37,133 nt of DNA from Ophiothrix spiculata (GCA_000969725.1 JXSR01S074906.1), one strand, 5' to 3'; shown: positions 1-10,030, counted from the stretch's first letter. Translations and numbers: made by a program. The notes: generated by a model from the sequence alone, not told the origin.

Positions 1-1270
1 GTACAATTGGGTATCATCTGCATACTTCATACAGGATAGACCATGTCTAGTGATGATACTCTCTAACGGGGCCGTATAAAGAATAAAGCAAATTGGTCCA
101 CATACGGACCCTTGAGGCATGCCATAATCAACCTTCACATCATCAATCAAGATACTTTGACTTCTATCCTGAAGATATGTCAGAAACCAATTGAGTGCAG
201 AGCCTCCGGCACCATAGCGTGATTGGAGGCGATTAATAAACAATGTATGGTCTATGGTGTCGAATGCTGCTGATAAATCCAAGAGGACTAAGATACTCTC
301 AGCGCCTTGTTTATCAAGATTCATAAGAATATCACTGTAAACACGAGTTAGTGCTGTCTCAATGCTATGAAACTCTCTGTAACCGACTGAAAAGAAGCAA
401 ACAGGTGGTTAGAGTCTAAACAGGCAACAAACTGCTTCATGGCACAACGTTCAATTGTCTTTCCCAAAAACGACAAGTTTGAGATAGGCCTATAGTTTTT
501 ATAGACTTCAGGATCCAAGTTTGGCTTCTTCGGAATCGGTGTTACAAGGGTAGATTTCAGGGCACTGGGAAACACTCCTGATTTCAGAGACATATTAACA
601 ATGCTAGCAATATGAGGTAATAGTAACTCCAGATTGTCTGAAATCAAACCGGCAGGAAGTGGATCAAGGGAACAAGATTTTATTTTTGATCCTTTTATGA
701 CTTTTAAGATGTCGCTATCAGACATGTGACAAAATTTGGAGAATGTGCTACTACATTGTTCTTTAGAGTGTTTTTGATCGCCTGATTCCCATTCATGTTA
801 AGACGAAGAGTCTTAACCTTCTTGACAAAGTATTCAGAAAATTCCTGAACAAGCTGCTGTTTTGAGCTGTGGGAAGGCAAAGTTTGCTGGGGTTTGTGAA
901 CAGACAATCTGTCTATAATTTTAAAAACCTGTTTTTGATCACAGTTAAGTATTTCATTTCTGTGATATTCACGTTTTGATGCAGTGAGTGTCATTTTATA
1001 CTTTTTACACTTATCATAGAATATTTGTTTGTGGACAGTTAAACCAGTTTTCTTCCATTTTCGCTCTGCTGAGCGTTTTTCACGTTTCAGTGAGTGCAGT
1101 TCTTCGTTATACCATGGCGAGTTAGGCCGTGGGATGATGTTTCGAATCATTAATGGAGCGTGTTTGTTCAGAACTCCAAATAGGTAAAGATACAATAAGC
1201 ATAAAGCAGCGTTTCACGTTGTCTTTGTTAAAGATTCGATTTATGATGGCCATTAAAAGGGAGCGCCGGA
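1..1270 (-). pseudogene. Non-LTR retrotransposon (CR1/L2/Jockey-like LINE) reverse-transcriptase fragment, frameshifted
   Basis: Read on the minus strand, this encodes the end of an endonuclease-to-RT linker and the first two thirds of a LINE reverse transcriptase. The linker (about 1195-735) contains HAPL and SPWYNEEL followed by basic residues, which is typical just upstream of LINE RT domains. Next come the NYRPISN motif (about 497-477), the DLSAAFD block with the first catalytic Asp (279-259), a GMPQGSV box (about 123-103) and the YADD active-site box (24-13). The window edge cuts the element just after YADD. Three different frames are needed: breaks lie near 1180-1195, 725-735 and 386-392, the last looking like a single-base loss. 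The copy is therefore dead. The 5' end fades out near 1260-1270, so it is 5'-truncated. An intact element would copy its own RNA at a nicked target. The clade is uncertain; the RT identity is not. Confidence 0.9.
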
Positions 1271-1275
1271 GGCGC
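1263..1275. other. GC-rich hairpin GCGCC-GGA-GGCGC
   Basis: A 5-bp perfect inverted repeat with a 3-nt loop sits at the 5'-truncated end of the LINE fragment in otherwise AT-rich DNA. A similar small hairpin (CGCC-TAC-GGCG) occurs near 36810 inside another inverted repeat. It may be the edge of a separate short repeat that the LINE copy abuts. No function is claimed. Confidence 0.4.
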
Positions 1276-1345
1276 GGGCACTACTTATGTCCCGTGACTG
1301 ACTACATTACGCTCAATATATATATTTGGTTAATTATAATGGTCT

Positions 1346-2370
1346 GACTGGTGAAACATTAGATATTAAATTATGCTTTTAGGAAGAAAATATCAGATAC
1401 TTTTACAAAGGGCGAATTTGGGCGGGGCATATTTTGTTAACATTTTAATATCAAATTAAATATACAATTACAAAATGTAGTGCGCAAAACACCCTTCATA
1501 TCTTCAGATTATGGCACCTTGAAATATTCAAGCATGGAAAAAACAAGAAACGAATAAACATACAAATGCACTGAATGAAAAATTTGGTAAAAATAATATC
1601 ATGCCTATTACCTCAAAAACGATTGGGATGATTTTTTTTCAAACATGCAGATCCACTATCTTGACAATTAAATATAACGGCGACAATGTGTCGTGCTTTT
1701 GCTCTACGCACAAAAAACAAAATTCTTGTGCAAATTGATCCTCCTTTATGCAGTTAGATGTTAATGGTTTAACCTCCTGATTTTTCATATGTACGCATTT
1801 GCCTTTAATAAAACGTAGACAATATTTCAACATCAATCAATGTCCAAGCGAGAACTTGAGTAATACAAGAAGTATTTGCGGAAATGTAGGATATAGTGTC
1901 GTCAACTCCGACCAGATTCTGCCAAGTAATCTATTCAATTACTGACTGCATGGTGAATTGGTTTTGTCAAGTATGTATGTGATTGATGCGTTTGATATCC
2001 TATGTGTTTTTTCTAAATTGAATTTGGACTTGGAAATCACCTACAATCACCTGGGGCAATTTACAACTGACAAGCTATTACAGCCATGGTGATATCATAT
2101 GAAAAATGATGACGGTTGTGTGCGGTAAATCACAATATAAACATATCCGTTTCTGATAAACATGATGACTAAGCATAAATTAAAATATAACTGTTAATTT
2201 AATCCTTGCATTTTCAACTACATGTATGTTAGCCACGTCTACATGTATGTTAACTTTTCATCTGTTCACAAATATAAATGTCTAACAAAAATATCCCTCG
2301 CAATTTTGGTTACAAGAATAATTTGAAAACTAAACCAAACACAACACAGTATTTGTTAACTGACAAAAAC
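1346..2370. other. AT-rich non-coding stretch, nothing recognised
   Basis: Short ORFs occur on both strands (for example 1639-1836 minus), but they have no recognisable motifs, no conserved copies elsewhere in the window and no coding-like composition. TACATGTATG motifs occur at about 2220-2245. I see no RNA gene, repeat or element boundary here. Confidence 0.6.
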
Positions 2371-2840
2371 ATCTGTATAAATGGTAACAGCCCGCTAGTC
2401 CAAAGATTCGCTAGTCCGAAAATGAAATAAGGTTCACCAGTCCGAAAGCGTATTTTCCTATACCAGAGGATTCGCTAGTCTAAATTTGAAGAAATGTCCG
2501 TCAGTCTGAAAATAGGGTTCGCTAGTCCGAAATTGAAAAAAAAAGGTCCGTTAGTCCGAAAATGAAATAAGGTCCGATAGTCCGAAATTTAAAAAGGTCC
2601 ACTAATTCTTAGGTTCGTCAGTCAGAAAATGAAAAAGGGTTCGGTAGTCCGAAAATGAAATAATAAGGTTCGCTAGTCCGAAAATGAAATAAGGTTCGCT
2701 AGTCCGAAAATAAAAAAAGTTCAGCCATTCCAAAAAAATGGATTGCTAATCGACAAAACTACCGGACCCTATTTTATTTTCGGACTAGCGAGCCTTGGGA
2801 CTTGCGAACCTTGGGACTTGCGGGCTCTTATCTGTATAAA
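2371..2840. mobile_element. Foldback-like element of degenerate 'GCTAGTCCGAAAATG' repeats with 11-bp TSD
   Basis: A body of 448 bp (2382-2829) is flanked by the direct repeat ATCTGTATAAA (2371-2381 and 2830-2840), a plausible target-site duplication. The left part holds about ten degenerate units of roughly 26-28 bp with core TTCGCTAGTCCGAAAATG followed by AAATAAGG. The right end (about 2765-2829) carries the same units in reverse orientation (TTTTCGGACTAGCGAGCC, then GGGACTTGCGAACC). The termini are inverted copies of each other: GCCCGCTAGTCC on the left and GGACTTGCGGGC on the right. Terminal inverted repeats made of internal short repeats are the hallmark of foldback elements. There is no coding capacity, so it would need a transposase in trans. 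I do not recognise a named family. Confidence 0.6.
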
Positions 2841-3473
2841 CTTCCTTTAAATCTTGAAGTAAGTAGAAATAATCGATAGATCAATTGAAGAAGATGTTAA
2901 ATAAATGAATGAAGATTACAAAGATAATATGCTCAAATATTCAAAGTTTTGTTTTATTTTTATACTAAAATGATATCTTTAATCTTATTTTGTTTTGTCA
3001 TTGCCAACACAAAGTACAGCGTTAGCAGTAGATAGGTTATATAAATTCCCGGAATAAATCTATCAGTAAGTTCAATTGAGTTAATAACCAGGTCACTTAT
3101 AGTGTGACAGATAAGACAGGTGCGTAACTAGTTCCTTTACATGTCATCAAATTTGCTTTCAATTTAGTCTGATGGGTTGGTATTTCATAAATGTGCCTGC
3201 TGGGATCAATGTGAGGATTATAACACATTATTTTGAGGGTCCAAAGGCTAAAAATAACTCCAGGTTAATTTGATAAAATATAAACAACAGTATACGTCTG
3301 AAAGATTTGGAAAGTTGACAATGTGATAAAATCAATCATCTGGAAACAATTCTGTGTTTCGATATATAAAAATAACTTAAAAAAAGAGGTGTAGATTTTC
3401 AAAATAACCCCTTAAAGACAGTAAAAAATCTAAGTCAAAATCCTCTGATGTTATGATTAAGATATATTAACAA
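2841..3473. other. AT-rich non-coding stretch left of the duplication block
   Basis: No ORF of note, repeat or RNA gene is visible. This appears to be single-copy DNA forming the left flank of the 1.64-kb tandem duplication. The last bases before the duplicated unit (ACAAAAGATTG) share AAAGATTG with the duplication junction near 5110. Confidence 0.55.
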
Positions 3474-4008
3474 AAGATTGTAAATTTTAAGTTAAATCAC
3501 TAGTAAATTATCTGAATCTTAATACAAAATACAGCACAAATTGAATATCTTAAACTTAGTAGCCAGAAGTAAATGAATAATTAATGAGCGTAAAATAGAG
3601 CAGCGTGCAATCAGCATAACCTATTAACGTCAGATTACATCGATCGGTATCATTCCACAACCATTTTTTATGTCATTTGTAGTAACTCTTTGTGATATCG
3701 AGCCTGTGTTTTAGTTGTCTTTTAGAAAAGTTTATTCAAATTGCTAGATTTTTTCCATGAAGCCATTTCGTGGAAACGAAATAAGTGACAAAATGTGAAT
3801 GATAACATCCTATTGATCATTGATTTTTTGACAGTACAGTTATAGATTTTCCTTCACTTGTTTCTCTGAATTAAAGTAATTTGATGTATTTTTCCTTGTA
3901 CACCCTGGTTTTGGAAAGATGTCACTTACATGACAAACTTGTATACAGCGAAACGGGTGGGGAAACACATTCAAATTAAAGAGTGAACAATTGCAACAGT
4001 TTCCTTTA

Positions 4009-4179
4009 TTATGATCGACATACATCTCTCTGTGAATTTAGATTGACGGCAGCAATATTCGAAGTAATTTCCTGATTTATTTCAAGAACACGTTTAACAG
4101 AGAAACAATGATACCAATTCGTGACAGTATTATAACAAAACTGCGTGTACAACTTCCGATTTCTATCTCTTCTAGGCAT
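4009..4179 (-). other. Short conserved ORF (56 aa), copy in A1
   Basis: From the ATG at 4179 the minus strand reads MPRRDRNRKLYTQFCYNTVT and stays open for 56 codons to a TAA. The same ORF exists at 5586-5753 and 16637-16804 with 55 codons, and A1 differs by one in-frame codon insertion. The product has a basic start, an aromatic/Cys centre (NWYHCFSV) and a polar end. I recognise no family. Differences between copies are mostly non-synonymous, which argues against purifying selection. It may be a chance ORF in duplicated DNA. Confidence 0.15.
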
Positions 4180-4928
4180 CTTTACTCTTCCTTTAAAGAA
4201 ACTTGTCTTATCATGTTCACCTTGGAGCTATCTGTATAGTAAACATGTCAAGACCATCCTATTTTTATAGGTTTCAAACAAGAATCCAGGTCAACGAATT
4301 CCCTCGTGCTTTATACCTGACAAATTTATATCTAATCGGACCGATAGCAAAGATGTTTTCAGCAAAATTCCGAAACTCAAGGTGTACTACCTAACCCTTA
4401 AATGTTTTTGTTTTCTGGGTTTCAAACCTCTAAGCTCTTTACCAAACTACAGATGATATGTGATGTTGTCACATGTGTTAAGTGAAAAATATATTTCAAA
4501 CACACGAGGTACTTGAAGGTACCCTGTGGGGAAGAAATAAATAAAAATGGACAATCCAACTGGGTGGTTTAACTGTGTTTCTATTCTCGTATTAAAAATG
4601 TTCTGTCAATTGTGTTTAAATACAGTGTATTAAATCAAACTTTAAGAACTATATCTTGTTATAGTTTTATTGCTAAGTAAATGACAACAATATATTGTCA
4701 AATCATTTATAAGAATATTAAGTGATGTAAATTTAGAGGAATCAGCAATATTTTCATAAACGTTCATATGAATCATATCGTGAACATCGGTTTTAATGGA
4801 AATATTTCATACTGGTAATAAACTCCTTTTATAAATCCCTATACTTTTTATTCCGTTTATTCTGTATTCATATATGTATCAATTATTAATGATGTTTTTA
4901 TCATTTTAAAATATGACATTTTCAACAT

Positions 4929-4968
4929 AGTAGCAGTAGTAGTAGTACATGTAGTAGTAGTAGTAGCT
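4929..4968. repeat. Short (AGT)n microsatellite, A1 copy
   Basis: About ten interrupted AGT/GTA units (AGTAGCAGTAGTAGTAGTAC, then more). This is the unexpanded allele of the same locus at 6515-6650 in the right copy. Confidence 0.85.
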
Positions 4969-5585
4969 TTCAGCAACCCTACGCCACTGTGAATAGCCAA
5001 AGTCATCCACGTGCAAGATTGAAGTCAATCTTTATTCTAATGTGAATATACCTCCTTTGACTTTAAATCTTCTACTGTGTGTCAGTCAATTGAAAGCATT
5101 CCAAATGCTAAAGATTGTAAATTTTAAGTTAAATCACTAGTAAATTATCTGAATCTTAATACAAAATACAGCACAAATTGAATATCTTAAACTTAGTAGC
5201 CAGAAGTAAATGAATAATTAATGAGCGTAAAATAGAGCAGCGTGCAATCAGCATAACCTATTAACGTCAGATTACATCGATCGGTATCATTCCACAACCA
5301 TTTTTTATGTCATTTGTAGTAACTCTGTGTAATATCGAACCTGTATTTTAGTCGTCTTTTAGGAAAGTTCATTTCAAATTGCTAATTGTTTTCAATGAAA
5401 CCGCTTCGTGGAAAAGAAATAAGTGACAAAATGTGAATGATAACATTCTATTGATCATTATTTTTTGAGAGTACACCCTGGTTTTGGAAAGATTTCACTT
5501 ACATGACAAACGTGTATAAAGCGAAACGGGGGGGGGGGAATACATTCAAATTAAACAATGTAAGTAATTGCAACAGTTTCCTTTA

Positions 5586-5753
5586 TTAAGATAGACATGC
5601 ATCTCCCTGTGAATTTAGATTGACGACAGCAATATTCGAAGTAATTTCCTGATTTATTTCGAGAACACGTATAACAGAGAAACAATGATACCAATTCGTG
5701 ACAGTATAACAAACCTGCGTGTACAACTTCCGATTTCTATCTCTTCTAGGCAT
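5586..5753 (-). other. Short conserved ORF (55 aa), copy in A2
   Basis: Same reading frame as 4009-4179 and 16637-16804. The start is the ATG at 5753, giving MPRRDRNRKLYTQVCYTVT. Compared with the copy at 16637-16804 there are four substitutions within the ORF and its 5' extension that change amino acids and about one silent change. A few in-frame residues upstream (KKRVK) are also open. No known family and no visible splice or promoter context. Confidence 0.15.
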
Positions 5754-6514
5754 CTTTACTCTTTTTTTCAAGAAACTTGTCTTATCATGTTCACCTTGGA
5801 GCTATCTGTATAGTAAACATGTCAAGACCATCCTATTTTTATAGGTTTCAAACCAGAATCCAGGTCAACGAATTCCCACGTGCTTTATGCCTGACAAATT
5901 TATATCTAATCGGAACGATAGCAAAGATGCTTTGAGCAAAATTCCGAAACTCAAGGTGTACTACCTAACCCTTAAATGTTTTTTTCCTGGGTTTCAAACC
6001 TCTAAGCTCTTTACCAAACTACAGATGATATGTGATGTTGTCACAAGTGTTAAGTGAAAAATATATTTCAAACACACGAGGTACTTGAAGGTACCCTGTG
6101 GGAAAGAAAGAAATAAAAATGGACAGTCCAACTGGGTGGTTTAATTGTGTTTCTATTCTCGTATTTAAAATGTTCTGCCCATTTTTTTACATATGTTTGA
6201 ATACAGTATATTAAATTCAACTTTAAGAACTATATATTATCATAGTTTTATTGCTAAGTAAATGACAATCATATATTGTCATATCATTTATAAGAATATT
6301 AAGTGATGTAAATTTAGAGGTGTCAGCAATATTTTCATAAACGTTCATATGAATCATATCATGAACATCAGTTTTAATGGACATATTTCATACCGGTAAT
6401 GCACTCCTTTTATAAATCCCTCTACTATTTATTCCGTTTATTCTGTATTCATGTATTTATCAAATATTAATGTCACAGTTGTTTTTATCATTTTAAATAT
6501 TGACATTTTCAAGA

Positions 6515-6541
6515 TAGTAGCAGCAGCAGCAGTAGTAGTAT

Positions 6542-6619
<78 letters not shown>

Positions 6620-6650
6620 CAGTAGTAGTAGTAGAAGTAGTAGTAGCAGC
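6515..6650. repeat. Expanded (AGT)n/(GTA)n microsatellite
   Basis: About 45 near-continuous AGT units with a few AGC and GGT interruptions. It produces spurious poly-Val, poly-Thr and poly-Tyr ORFs in three frames, which are not genes. The homologous loci at 4929-4968 and 17572-17624 are only 40-55 bp, so expansion happened in this copy after duplication. Confidence 0.97.
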
Positions 6651-6819
6651 TCTCAGCAACCCTACGCCACTGTGAATAGCCAAAGTCATCCACGTGCACG
6701 AATTAAGTCAATCTTTATTTCAAAATACTTTTGACTGCTAATATGGATATGCCTCCCTTGACTTTAAATCTTCTACCGTGTGTCAGTCAATTGAAAGGCG
6801 TTATCTTAAAAATGCTAAA

Positions 6820-8056
6820 CACATGACCTCGAATACAAAATAAAAGTACCGGTATCTAAATGCTTACCGTATTGAAACACGATACCTAGGCGGATTATAA
6901 ATGATATATAACGGTTCCGTAAATCAGTGGAATTATTTAACAAGATAATCATAATTGTGTTTAGCTACTGAATATTCTACTGATTACAGAGGTTATTGCA
7001 TTGGGATCTAAAGTTTAACCTAAGGCTCACGTGGGTCAAAAAAGGATAAACATACGAATTGCTTCAACTACAAACAATTATAATAATCCTATGGCTATAC
7101 CATGGGAGTAAAATTATTTCAAAAATCATCAGAAACAGTTAGAGATCTCACCATTATTTTAACTGCATAGATAGATGTAAAAATACACCAAAGAGATCTG
7201 CGTAATATTTGACCCTGAAGGTCAAATTTCGGAGATCAGATTTTCAAAATGCACCGATTGACTTAAAATTGATTAACAAGTATGAACATGTACTTCAAGA
7301 CCATCGTGGCAACATAAAACATTTTTTTAAAAAATCAGTCATGAACATAAAGGCGATTAAAGATTGAAATTTCGAAGTTCTTCTAAAGACACCATAAATT
7401 TTAGCAAGAATGGTATCATACAAACATTTAAAAATCCATCTCAAGGTCATTTGCGGTCATTAAGGGGTCTTGAGTCATTTTTCAAAACGCCTAAAATTTG
7501 ACATCAATATACTTTACTTTTGGATCTCCTACATCATTCTCTAACCAAAGTGACAAACCCTATGCCCTTCGATAGGTCACCGTTTGGGCTTAACCTTTTT
7601 TTTTTAATCTCTACCATAAAATTACTTGAATGTTTAAATACGCTTCAAATTAAAAAGTGAACATCCTCTTGTTTTCCTCATTTAAACATTTGCTGAGCTA
7701 AATGATCGATGCGTTTCATGAATTCAAAATGTAAAGTTTAAAGCCTGTTACATGAGCAGTATATTATTGAGAGACTTACTATCCAAACCTCGAAGTTCGA
7801 AAGTGCGGGGGCATAAGCAAGCGCTACTTACATTCCAATAGTCGCAAGACGAATACATTTCGTGACAAGAAATGCTTAACCTTCTTTTAAAGTCGTTGTG
7901 TTATGATAAAAACCTTTATGCCCTATTTCGGTATTTTCTTTCGAGGTTCTTTTGTTTTCATCTTAATAAATATAATTCCCATAGCCGTATACATAAATAC
8001 ATGTACATGAAGTGTTACCTGTACTTGATGTGAATACTAAAGTTTGTTTTTTTAAA
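6820..8056. other. Non-coding body of large repeat unit, first part
   Basis: Well-conserved with copy 2 (17800-19020) but without any ORF above about 60 codons or recognised motif. It includes small purine-rich and GACCTNGAAGGTCAAAT-type blocks (about 7210-7260, 7430-7460) that recur in copy 2. These look like ordinary duplicated intergenic or intronic DNA. Confidence 0.6.
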
Positions 8057-8181
8057 TAAATAGTAATCATAATTGCATAAAAGTTTTCTAGTTTACAAAT
8101 CCAGTAAATGAAGATTTACTCACACTGATATATTTCAGCTCTACTCTAGAGCCTTGTTCACTCAAGACTGGTATGGATTGG

Positions 8182-8340
8182 TTAGAGTCTGGCAACACTG
8201 GATGACTGTGATGATGTCATCTGCTCCTCAGGTTGCCAGTTTTTGATGATCTGTCCATATGTTTTGTCAAGTTTGTACTGCCCCTCGTCCTTATTCATTG
8301 TGTTTGTGCCTCTGGTTCTGATCCAAATGGCCTCAATGGC
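8182..8340 (-). pseudogene. Penelope-like element RT/GIY-YIG protein, C-terminal fragment (left arm)
   Basis: From 8340 the minus strand reads AIEAIWIRTRGTNTMNKDEG and continues to a TAA stop at 8184-8182 (52 codons plus stop). EAIWIR followed within a dozen residues by MN(K/R)DEG is the signature of the C-terminal end of the GIY-YIG endonuclease of Penelope-like elements. There the Glu of EAIWIR belongs to the nuclease fold and the tail after DEG is variable. Nothing upstream is present: the RT domain and GIY-YIG box are missing, so this is a 5'-truncated retrocopy. The mirror copy lies at 8343-8483. Confidence 0.72.
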
Positions 8341-8342
8341 GG

Positions 8343-8483
8343 ATCAGAACCAGAGGCACAAACACAATGAATAAGGACGAGGGGCAGTACAAACTTGACA
8401 AAACATATGGACAGATCATCAAAAACTGGCAACCTGAGGAGCAGATGACATCATCACAGTCATCCAGTGTTGCCAGACTCTAA
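8343..8483 (+). pseudogene. Penelope-like element RT/GIY-YIG protein, C-terminal fragment (right arm)
   Basis: Plus-strand mirror of 8182-8340, reading IRTRGTNTMNKDEGQYKL and onward to the TAA at 8481-8483. It starts six codons later in the protein than the left copy, because truncation falls at 8341, just before the Ile codon. Over the overlap the two arms encode the same residues, so the copies were essentially identical when joined and have had little time to diverge. Confidence 0.72.
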
Positions 8484-8969
8484 CCAATCCATACCAGTCT
8501 TGAGTGAACAAGGCTCTAGAGTAGAGCTGAAATATATTAGTGTGAGTAAATCTTCATTTACTGGATTTGTAAACTAGAAAACTTTTATGCAATTATTTTA
8601 ATCAACAATCCTGATGAATCTATTTCAAGTTAAAAAGTTAAATAGTAATCATGTTATTGATCGAGTTCGATGCACTACTTCTAAAAACATGTTACTTTGT
8701 AATATAAACCATAAAATCTATATATAAAAATAAAAACAACGCAAAGAAGCAGCAAAGAAACAAAGGTATTTTTACTTGTGGAAACAGTAGACTATCACAT
8801 TCATTGATTGATAGGTTTCTTTTTAAATGGTTTCTTTGCTTTTGCTTGTGGAAACAACAGACTATCATCTTCTTTGACTAACATGCCTCTTTTTAGGGGT
8901 AAGACCAACTAGATACTTCTTTTGTAATTTATGACATTTCAAATCCTTAAATCCACAGCCATTTGTGGT

Positions 8970-9537
8970 TTAACCCTTATTCTCCGAAGGGGGAGGGGGC
9001 GCAACCCCCCCCCTAAGGTTTTCTCCCGCTTTATAAAAACGCAAAAGCAACCGGCCCCAGGCATTCGGGTAATCTCTTTTACATCCTTTGCGGTCATGTT
9101 GATGAAAAAACTAGGGGGGTAGCACGTAAGGTGGGGTAAGGGTAGGGGGGTAGGTGAAATCCTTGAAATTTTAAAGTCACCATTTTGAAAAATGTATGCA
9201 AGCTATAAGACTCAAACTTACAAAACATGTTAGAATCATAATTTTCCTTCTTAATTAGCAAAAAATCCTACGAAAATCCGTTATTTAGAACTTTTATAAC
9301 AAAATTTTGATTTTGGTTAATACAATTTTGCCTGATCTTCCAATCCGAAAGTACTTTATGACGTCATAATTACGTAACGCCTTGGCCGATTTTGATGATC
9401 TTGGCATCGTTTGATAGGGGAGGGTCCTACCTATCTATTACTAGCAAAATCAAGTTCTAAATCATTAGGGGGGTTGCAACAATCCACCTCCTTCGGAGAA
9501 TGTGTTACAAAAAATAGCTCAGGAGAACTAGGGTTAA
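8970..9537. mobile_element. piggyBac-like MITE with TTAA target duplication
   Basis: The 560-bp body (8974-9533) is flanked by TTAA on both sides (8970-8973, 9534-9537). The ends are inverted: CCCTTATTCTCC on the left, and CCCTAGTTCTCC when the right end is read on the minus strand (10/12). A CCYT start next to TTAA is the classical piggyBac signature. A second subterminal inverted repeat, ATTCTCCGAAGG (8979-8990) and CCTTCGGAGAAT (9490-9501), lies just inside. Copy 2 carries the empty site with one TTAA (GTTTTAATGAGATG near 19350). There is no transposase ORF, so mobilisation would be in trans. G- and C-rich runs near 8990-9010 and 9110-9160 contrast with the flanking DNA. Confidence 0.8.
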
Positions 9538-9640
9538 TGAAATGTTTTACAACAAATTAAAATCAAGCTATTGTGTTACACTGTTTTCAACAGTTTAGAG
9601 TTCGACTACATACAGTCAACTGTATTTTCAGTAAACAAAG

Positions 9641-10030
9641 CTGTACAGCAGTGGCGTAACCAGAAAAGGTGAAGGGGATGGGAGTCTCTCCACCGAAAAA
9701 ACTACCTGCTCCATAAAAAAAATCAAGAAAAGTAATATTAAGTATCAATTACAATGAGACTATGCAAAATTAACCCTTTTATGGGTATATTTTTCCAAAT
9801 TTTCCAAACTTTGTGTCAAAAATGGCGCAAATTATGTCAATATATAAGAAAATTTTAACCAAAATAGCGCAAATTTTAAAGAAACATGATATTTGTATTA
9901 ACTAAAGCAAAATTTAGGTGATTTACTATATGAAAAAAATTGGGGTAATTTTTTGTATCTGAGCAAGAATTGCATCGCCACCTACAAAATTGTTCAAATG
10001 AAAGTGTTTGGTTACCCCACTACTGTACAG
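9641..10030. mobile_element. hAT-like MITE, 8-bp TSD CTGTACAG (copy 1)
   Basis: A 374-bp body (9649-10022) lies between two CTGTACAG octamers (9641-9648, 10023-10030). The termini are inverted: CAGTGGCGTAACC on the left and TAGTGGGGTAACC when the right end is read on the minus strand (11/13). An 8-bp TSD and CAGTGGCGTA-type ends point to the hAT superfamily. There is no ORF of note. It is also present in copies 2 and 3, hence older than the large duplication. Confidence 0.75.

Larger units (their letters stand above)
3474..5110. repeat. 1.64-kb tandem duplication, left copy (A1)
   Basis: AGATTGTAAATTTTAAG at 3474 recurs at 5111, and similarity then runs continuously for about 1637 bp (period 1637), ending in the shared segment from CAACCCTACGCCACTG to GTGTGTCAGTCAATTG. 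A1 keeps a 64-bp piece (about 3839-3902) that the right copy has lost between GTACA direct repeats, so A1 is closer to the ancestral state there. It contains a short AGT microsatellite (4929-4968) and a 56-codon minus-strand ORF (4009-4179). No recognised gene. Confidence 0.9.
5111..6747. repeat. 1.64-kb tandem duplication, right copy (A2), also the left part of large copy 1
   Basis: Begins at the junction AATGCTAAAGATTGTAAA, where A1's CCAAATGCTAAA end is joined to the AGATTG start with only a few bases of shared sequence. Similarity to A1 is high throughout. A2 has lost 64 bp between GTACA repeats near 5470, gained a poly-G run near 5528-5538, and expanded the AGT microsatellite. Unlike A1, its right end continues without a break into the large repeat unit (GCTAAACACATGACCTCG at about 6814), so A2 is the copy contiguous with the ancestral right flank. 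Confidence 0.88.
8057..8652. mobile_element. Inverted head-to-head pair of truncated Penelope-like element 3' ends, 14-bp TSD
   Basis: An insertion of 568 bp (8071-8638) is bounded by the direct repeat TAAATAGTAATCAT (8057-8070 and 8639-8652). Copy 2 has the single empty site (TAAATAGTAATCATGTTATT near 19018-19040). The insert is a near-perfect inverted repeat: arms 8071-8324 and 8341-8594 (254 bp each, same length, about one mismatch seen), separated by a 16-bp spacer. Each arm carries, running outward, the last codons of a Penelope-like GIY-YIG endonuclease plus its 3' UTR. The right arm continues for a further 44 bp of tail, which includes CTGATGA. Truncated inverted arrangements are well known for Penelope-like elements. 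Only the 3' part is present, so the insertion cannot move by itself. Confidence 0.8.

Noticed and set aside
2391..2829. CRISPR-like array of 26-28-bp repeats
   Set aside because: The genome is eukaryotic, the repeats are degenerate and partly contiguous without constant spacers, and the ends are inverted with a TSD, which fits a transposable element.
6438..6699. Poly-Val, poly-Thr and poly-Tyr ORFs of 68-83 codons
   Set aside because: They are translations of the AGT microsatellite in different frames, not genes.
8931..9122. 63-codon ORF with RGRGRNPPPK
   Set aside because: It straddles the left boundary of the piggyBac-like MITE; the proline and arginine codons come from its G/C-rich run.
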